Shown here piece by piece: positions 6,066 to 8,030 of a stretch of DNA of 8,030 bases. The stretch lies in assembly GCA_964247295.1 (NCBI GenBank), contig CAXTTV010000209.1:1-8030 (forward strand). The letters are read 5' to 3'. Position 1 is the first letter of the stretch; each line of letters begins with the position of its first letter. Origin of the DNA: CAXTTV01 sp964247295. Lineage in GTDB: Bacteria > Chloroflexota > Ktedonobacteria > Ktedonobacterales > Ktedonobacteraceae. Both the position numbers and the translations under genes were made by a program. Below the pieces are notes generated by a model, which was given only the letters and a program-made list of their open reading frames with translations, was not told the DNA's origin and made no database searches.

Positions 6066-6812
6066 ATGCTCATTTCCGTTATTGTCCCGGTTTACAATGA
6101 ACAAGACACCATTGAAGAGGTTTTGACAACGCTCTCGAATGTCCCATTACATCTTGAAGTCATTGTGGTAGATGATGCCTCCACAGATCAAACCTGGGAG
6201 ACACTACAAACGTTGCGCACCCGCGCCCCTTTTGATCAGTTTCGCTACATCCGTCATGAACGCAATCAAGGGAAAGGAGCAGGCCTGCGTACAGGTTTCC
6301 GAGAAACGACCGGCGATCTGGTCACAATCCAGGATGCCGATCTAGAGTACGATCCTCAGGATATTCCAACGCTCGTCAAACGTTGGGAAAACGCGAATGA
6401 GCCACTAACTGTGATTTATGGCCGCCGTAATCTGAGCGAGCAAAAATTTTTCACGCGCTGGGGCAATCGCTTCCTCACTCAGATGACTAATCTGCTCTTT
6501 GGCTCCCATATTCATGATATGGAGACTTGCTACAAGCTAATCCCAGCTTCCATGGCTCATGCACTTCCAATGACTGGCAAACGGTTTGAGATTGAGCCTG
6601 AGATCACTTCTCACATTCTCAAGGCTGGATATAGGATTTTAGAGGTACCGATCAGCTATGCCCCTCGGGAGGCCAAAAAACTCTCTCCCTGGAAAGATGG
6701 CTGGCCGGCCCTGGCAATGCTGTTCAAGTGTCGCTTCTCCGGTCCCTTTCGGGCCATTGAGCAGGCACATACATCCGAGGATCGGCAAGAGAAAATCGCG
6801 GCAAACAACTAA
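6066..6812 (+). CDS. Family 2 glycosyltransferase, DPM1-like (polyprenyl-phosphate sugar transferase type)
   Basis: A 248-aa GT-A glycosyltransferase that would move a sugar from a nucleotide donor to an acceptor, in close relatives often a polyprenyl phosphate. The family core is complete: VIVPVYNE at 5-12, VVDDASTD 34-41 for nucleotide binding, NQGKGAGLRTGF 67-78, the metal-binding DAD at 90-92, DMETCYKL 151-158, FEIEPEIT 174-181, PISYAPR 195-201 and the KxxxWxDGxxAL-like element 205-216. There is no membrane helix, so the protein is soluble or peripheral, unlike two-domain relatives with C-terminal helices. The ATG at 6066 was chosen because GAGG (6056-6059) lies six bases upstream and the fold starts at once; a TTG at 6000 opens a longer frame without support. 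A terminator follows, so it is probably a single-gene unit. Donor and acceptor cannot be told; lipid-linked sugar for wall or protein glycosylation is a reasonable guess. Confidence 0.92.
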   Translation: MLISVIVPVYNEQDTIEEVLTTLSNVPLHLEVIVVDDASTDQTWETLQTLRTRAPFDQFRYIRHERNQGKGAGLRTGFRETTGDLVTIQDADLEYDPQDIPTLVKRWENANEPLTVIYGRRNLSEQKFFTRWGNRFLTQMTNLLFGSHIHDMETCYKLIPASMAHALPMTGKRFEIEPEITSHILKAGYRILEVPISYAPREAKKLSPWKDGWPALAMLFKCRFSGPFRAIEQAHTSEDRQEKIAANN

Positions 6813-6829
6813 GATTATTTGAGAAATCA

Positions 6830-6858
6830 GCGTGCTCTTTGAAAGAGCACGCTTTCTT
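6830..6858 (+). terminator. Rho-independent terminator after the glycosyltransferase gene
   Basis: GCGTGCTCTTT (6830-6840) pairs with AAAGAGCACGC (6842-6852), leaving in practice a nine- or ten-base-pair GC-containing stem with a small loop, followed by TTTCTT. It starts 18 bases after the stop codon and separates this gene from the dehydrogenase. The U-run is short, but the symmetric stem could also work for transcripts from the other strand. Confidence 0.75.
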
Positions 6859-6896
6859 GCGTTCTGGATGATAGAATGAGGGAGATACACTGTTGT

Positions 6897-6902
6897 AGGA
6901 GG
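6897..6902 (+). promoter_or_regulatory. Strong ribosome binding site AGGAGG
   Basis: A full-consensus Shine-Dalgarno six bases before ATG 6909. It decides the start of the dehydrogenase over the in-frame ATG at 6876. It is the best ribosome site in the window, in contrast to the weak ones of the kinase and J-domain genes. Confidence 0.9.
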
Positions 6903-6908
6903 AAATCG

Positions 6909-7907
6909 ATGGCGAACCGTCCAAAAGTCCTTGTGACTCAAAAGGTACCCAACCAGGCCTACCCTCTTCTAGAGGAAATCGGTGAGGTCGAGGCTAATCC
7001 CAACGAGGGGCAGATCTGGTCTGCTGAGGAACTACTCAAAAAGGCTCCCGGCCACGATTATTTGTACACGCTACTAACTGATACGATAGACGCTCCACTA
7101 CTGGAAGCCTGCGCGGCCTCTACTCCCCGGCTCAAGATGATCGCGAATATGGCGGTCGGCTTTAATAATATCGATGTCGAGACGGCGACCCGTCTGGGGA
7201 TCGCTGTAAGTAATACGCCTGGCGTGCTCTCAGAGACCACTGCGGATCTGGCGTTCGCCCTGCTAATGGCTACCGCGCGCCGAATTCCTGAGGCCGAGCG
7301 CTTCCTGCGAGCAGGGAAGTATACCGGCTGGGGTCCACTGCTTTTCACTGGCGCGGAGGTTCATCACTCAACGCTCGGGCTGGTTGGGGCCGGGAGGATC
7401 GGCAAGATTATGGCCCGTCGCGCCTACGGCTTCGATATGACGGTGCTCTACTATGATGTGTACCGCCTCTCCCCTGAGGAGGAGGCTGAGTATCATCTCG
7501 AATATCGTTCCCTGGATGCTCTATTGCGTGAGTCCGATTTTGTCAGCGTCCATACTCCATATATGCCTTCAACCCACCATCTGATTAATGCTGAGAAGCT
7601 TGCTTTAATGAAACCCACAGGCATTTTGATTAATACCGCTCGCGGCCCCATTGTGGACGAACGCGCACTGGTTCAGGCTTTACAACAAAGCCTGATCGCC
7701 AGGGCTGGCCTGGATGTTTTCGAGAACGAACCAACCGTTGAGCCTGAACTACTGACGATGGAAAATGTGGTGCTGCTTCCACATATCGCCAGTGCATCTC
7801 TCAAGACTCGGACGCTGATGGCGACGATGGCCGCCGATAATCTGGTAGCCTATGCCCACGGAAACACACCTCCCAATATTCTGAATCCAGAAGTTCTAAG
7901 TCGATAG
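6909..7907 (+). CDS. D-isomer-specific 2-hydroxyacid dehydrogenase (glyoxylate/hydroxypyruvate reductase type)
   Basis: A 332-aa NAD(P)-dependent dehydrogenase that would reduce a 2-oxoacid such as glyoxylate or hydroxypyruvate to the D-2-hydroxyacid in the cytoplasm; the length is typical of the family. The substrate domain contains ANMAVGFNNID (79-89) and SNTPGVLSETTADLAFALL (101-119). The cofactor domain has GLVGAGRIG (157-165), with Asp183 at the end of the second strand (VLYYD), a position usually favouring NADH over NADPH. Catalytic Arg245 (NTARG), Glu274 (DVFENEP) and His292 (LLPHIASAS) are all present; relatives more often have HIGSAT after the histidine. Start is fixed by AGGAGG at 6897-6902. 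A TAGAAT box at 6872-6877 could be a -10, with no good -35. The gene sits between two terminators, so it is probably transcribed alone. True substrate is uncertain within this family. Confidence 0.94.
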   Translation: MANRPKVLVTQKVPNQAYPLLEEIGEVEANPNEGQIWSAEELLKKAPGHDYLYTLLTDTIDAPLLEACAASTPRLKMIANMAVGFNNIDVETATRLGIAVSNTPGVLSETTADLAFALLMATARRIPEAERFLRAGKYTGWGPLLFTGAEVHHSTLGLVGAGRIGKIMARRAYGFDMTVLYYDVYRLSPEEEAEYHLEYRSLDALLRESDFVSVHTPYMPSTHHLINAEKLALMKPTGILINTARGPIVDERALVQALQQSLIARAGLDVFENEPTVEPELLTMENVVLLPHIASASLKTRTLMATMAADNLVAYAHGNTPPNILNPEVLSR

Positions 7908-7915
7908 ATACCCCC

Positions 7916-7966
7916 GATTCCTGGAAGGGTGTCGCTTCTTCCAGGAATCTTTTCTCTCCTTTTTTT
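7916..7966 (+). terminator. Strong Rho-independent terminator after the dehydrogenase gene
   Basis: GATTCCTGGAAG (7916-7927) and CTTCCAGGAATC (7938-7949) form a perfect 12-base-pair stem with a ten-base loop, followed by TTTTCTCTCC and a run of seven or eight T residues. It begins eight bases after the stop codon, the classic position. Confidence 0.9.
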
Positions 7967-7995
7967 CCACTTCTAAAAATCTCCTCATATTTCCC

Positions 7996-8024
7996 TTTAC
8001 TTTTAAAGCAAGTTGAGATATAAA
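7996..8024 (+). promoter_or_regulatory. Candidate promoter pointing out of the right edge
   Basis: TTTACT (7996-8001), a 17-base spacer, then TATAAA (8019-8024): four of six and five of six matches to the sigma-70 consensus. It lies just past the strong terminator, so it could start the next plus-strand gene beyond the window. The remaining bases from 7967 to 8030 show no coding frame. Confidence 0.35.
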
Positions 8025-8030
8025 AAAACT

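Noticed and set aside
1..8030. CRISPR arrays, tRNA or rRNA genes, complete insertion sequences
   Set aside because: No regularly spaced direct repeats, cloverleaf-like sequences, rRNA motifs or transposase motifs with terminal repeats were seen by eye on either strand.

Overview
The window looks like chromosomal DNA from a Chloroflexota bacterium, most likely of the Ktedonobacteria. This is inferred from gene content and family style rather than from a marker gene. The clues are a Ser/Thr kinase with the activation-segment wording GTPGYAAPEQY followed by TDIYGLAATIYMLLT, a class F-like sortase beside an LPxTG-type DUF4397 surface protein, a J-domain fused to WD40-like repeats, and a base composition near 50% G+C. 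The LPxTG/sortase pair implies a single-membrane cell with a thick wall.

Layout. Positions 1-355 carry no convincing gene: about 61-180 is strikingly GC-rich and is followed by an AT-rich stretch leading into a small AlkA-type DNA glycosylase (356-1027, +). Converging on it is a three-gene minus-strand operon, read right to left from about 4160: DUF4397 protein with signal peptide and LPGTG sorting signal (3312-4151), class F-like sortase (2636-3310), and transmembrane Ser/Thr kinase (1070-2602). A 324-bp AT-rich divergent region (4152-4475) holds promoter-like elements for both directions and paired inverted repeats. From it the J-domain/WD40-like gene (4476-5882, +) is transcribed. Two further plus-strand genes follow: a DPM1-like family 2 glycosyltransferase (6066-6812), closed by a hairpin terminator, and a D-2-hydroxyacid dehydrogenase of the glyoxylate reductase type (6909-7907), closed by a strong 12-bp-stem terminator. 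A promoter-like sequence sits at the right edge, pointing out of the window.

How the genes may work together. The strongest functional link is the minus-strand operon. It encodes a secreted protein with a sorting signal, the transpeptidase that could anchor it to the wall, and a membrane kinase with an uncharacterised extracellular domain that could sense the envelope. The divergent J-domain/propeller protein shares the control region and might be co-regulated. The glycosylase, glycosyltransferase and dehydrogenase look like independent housekeeping or accessory genes. No CRISPR array, tRNA, rRNA or intact mobile element was seen.
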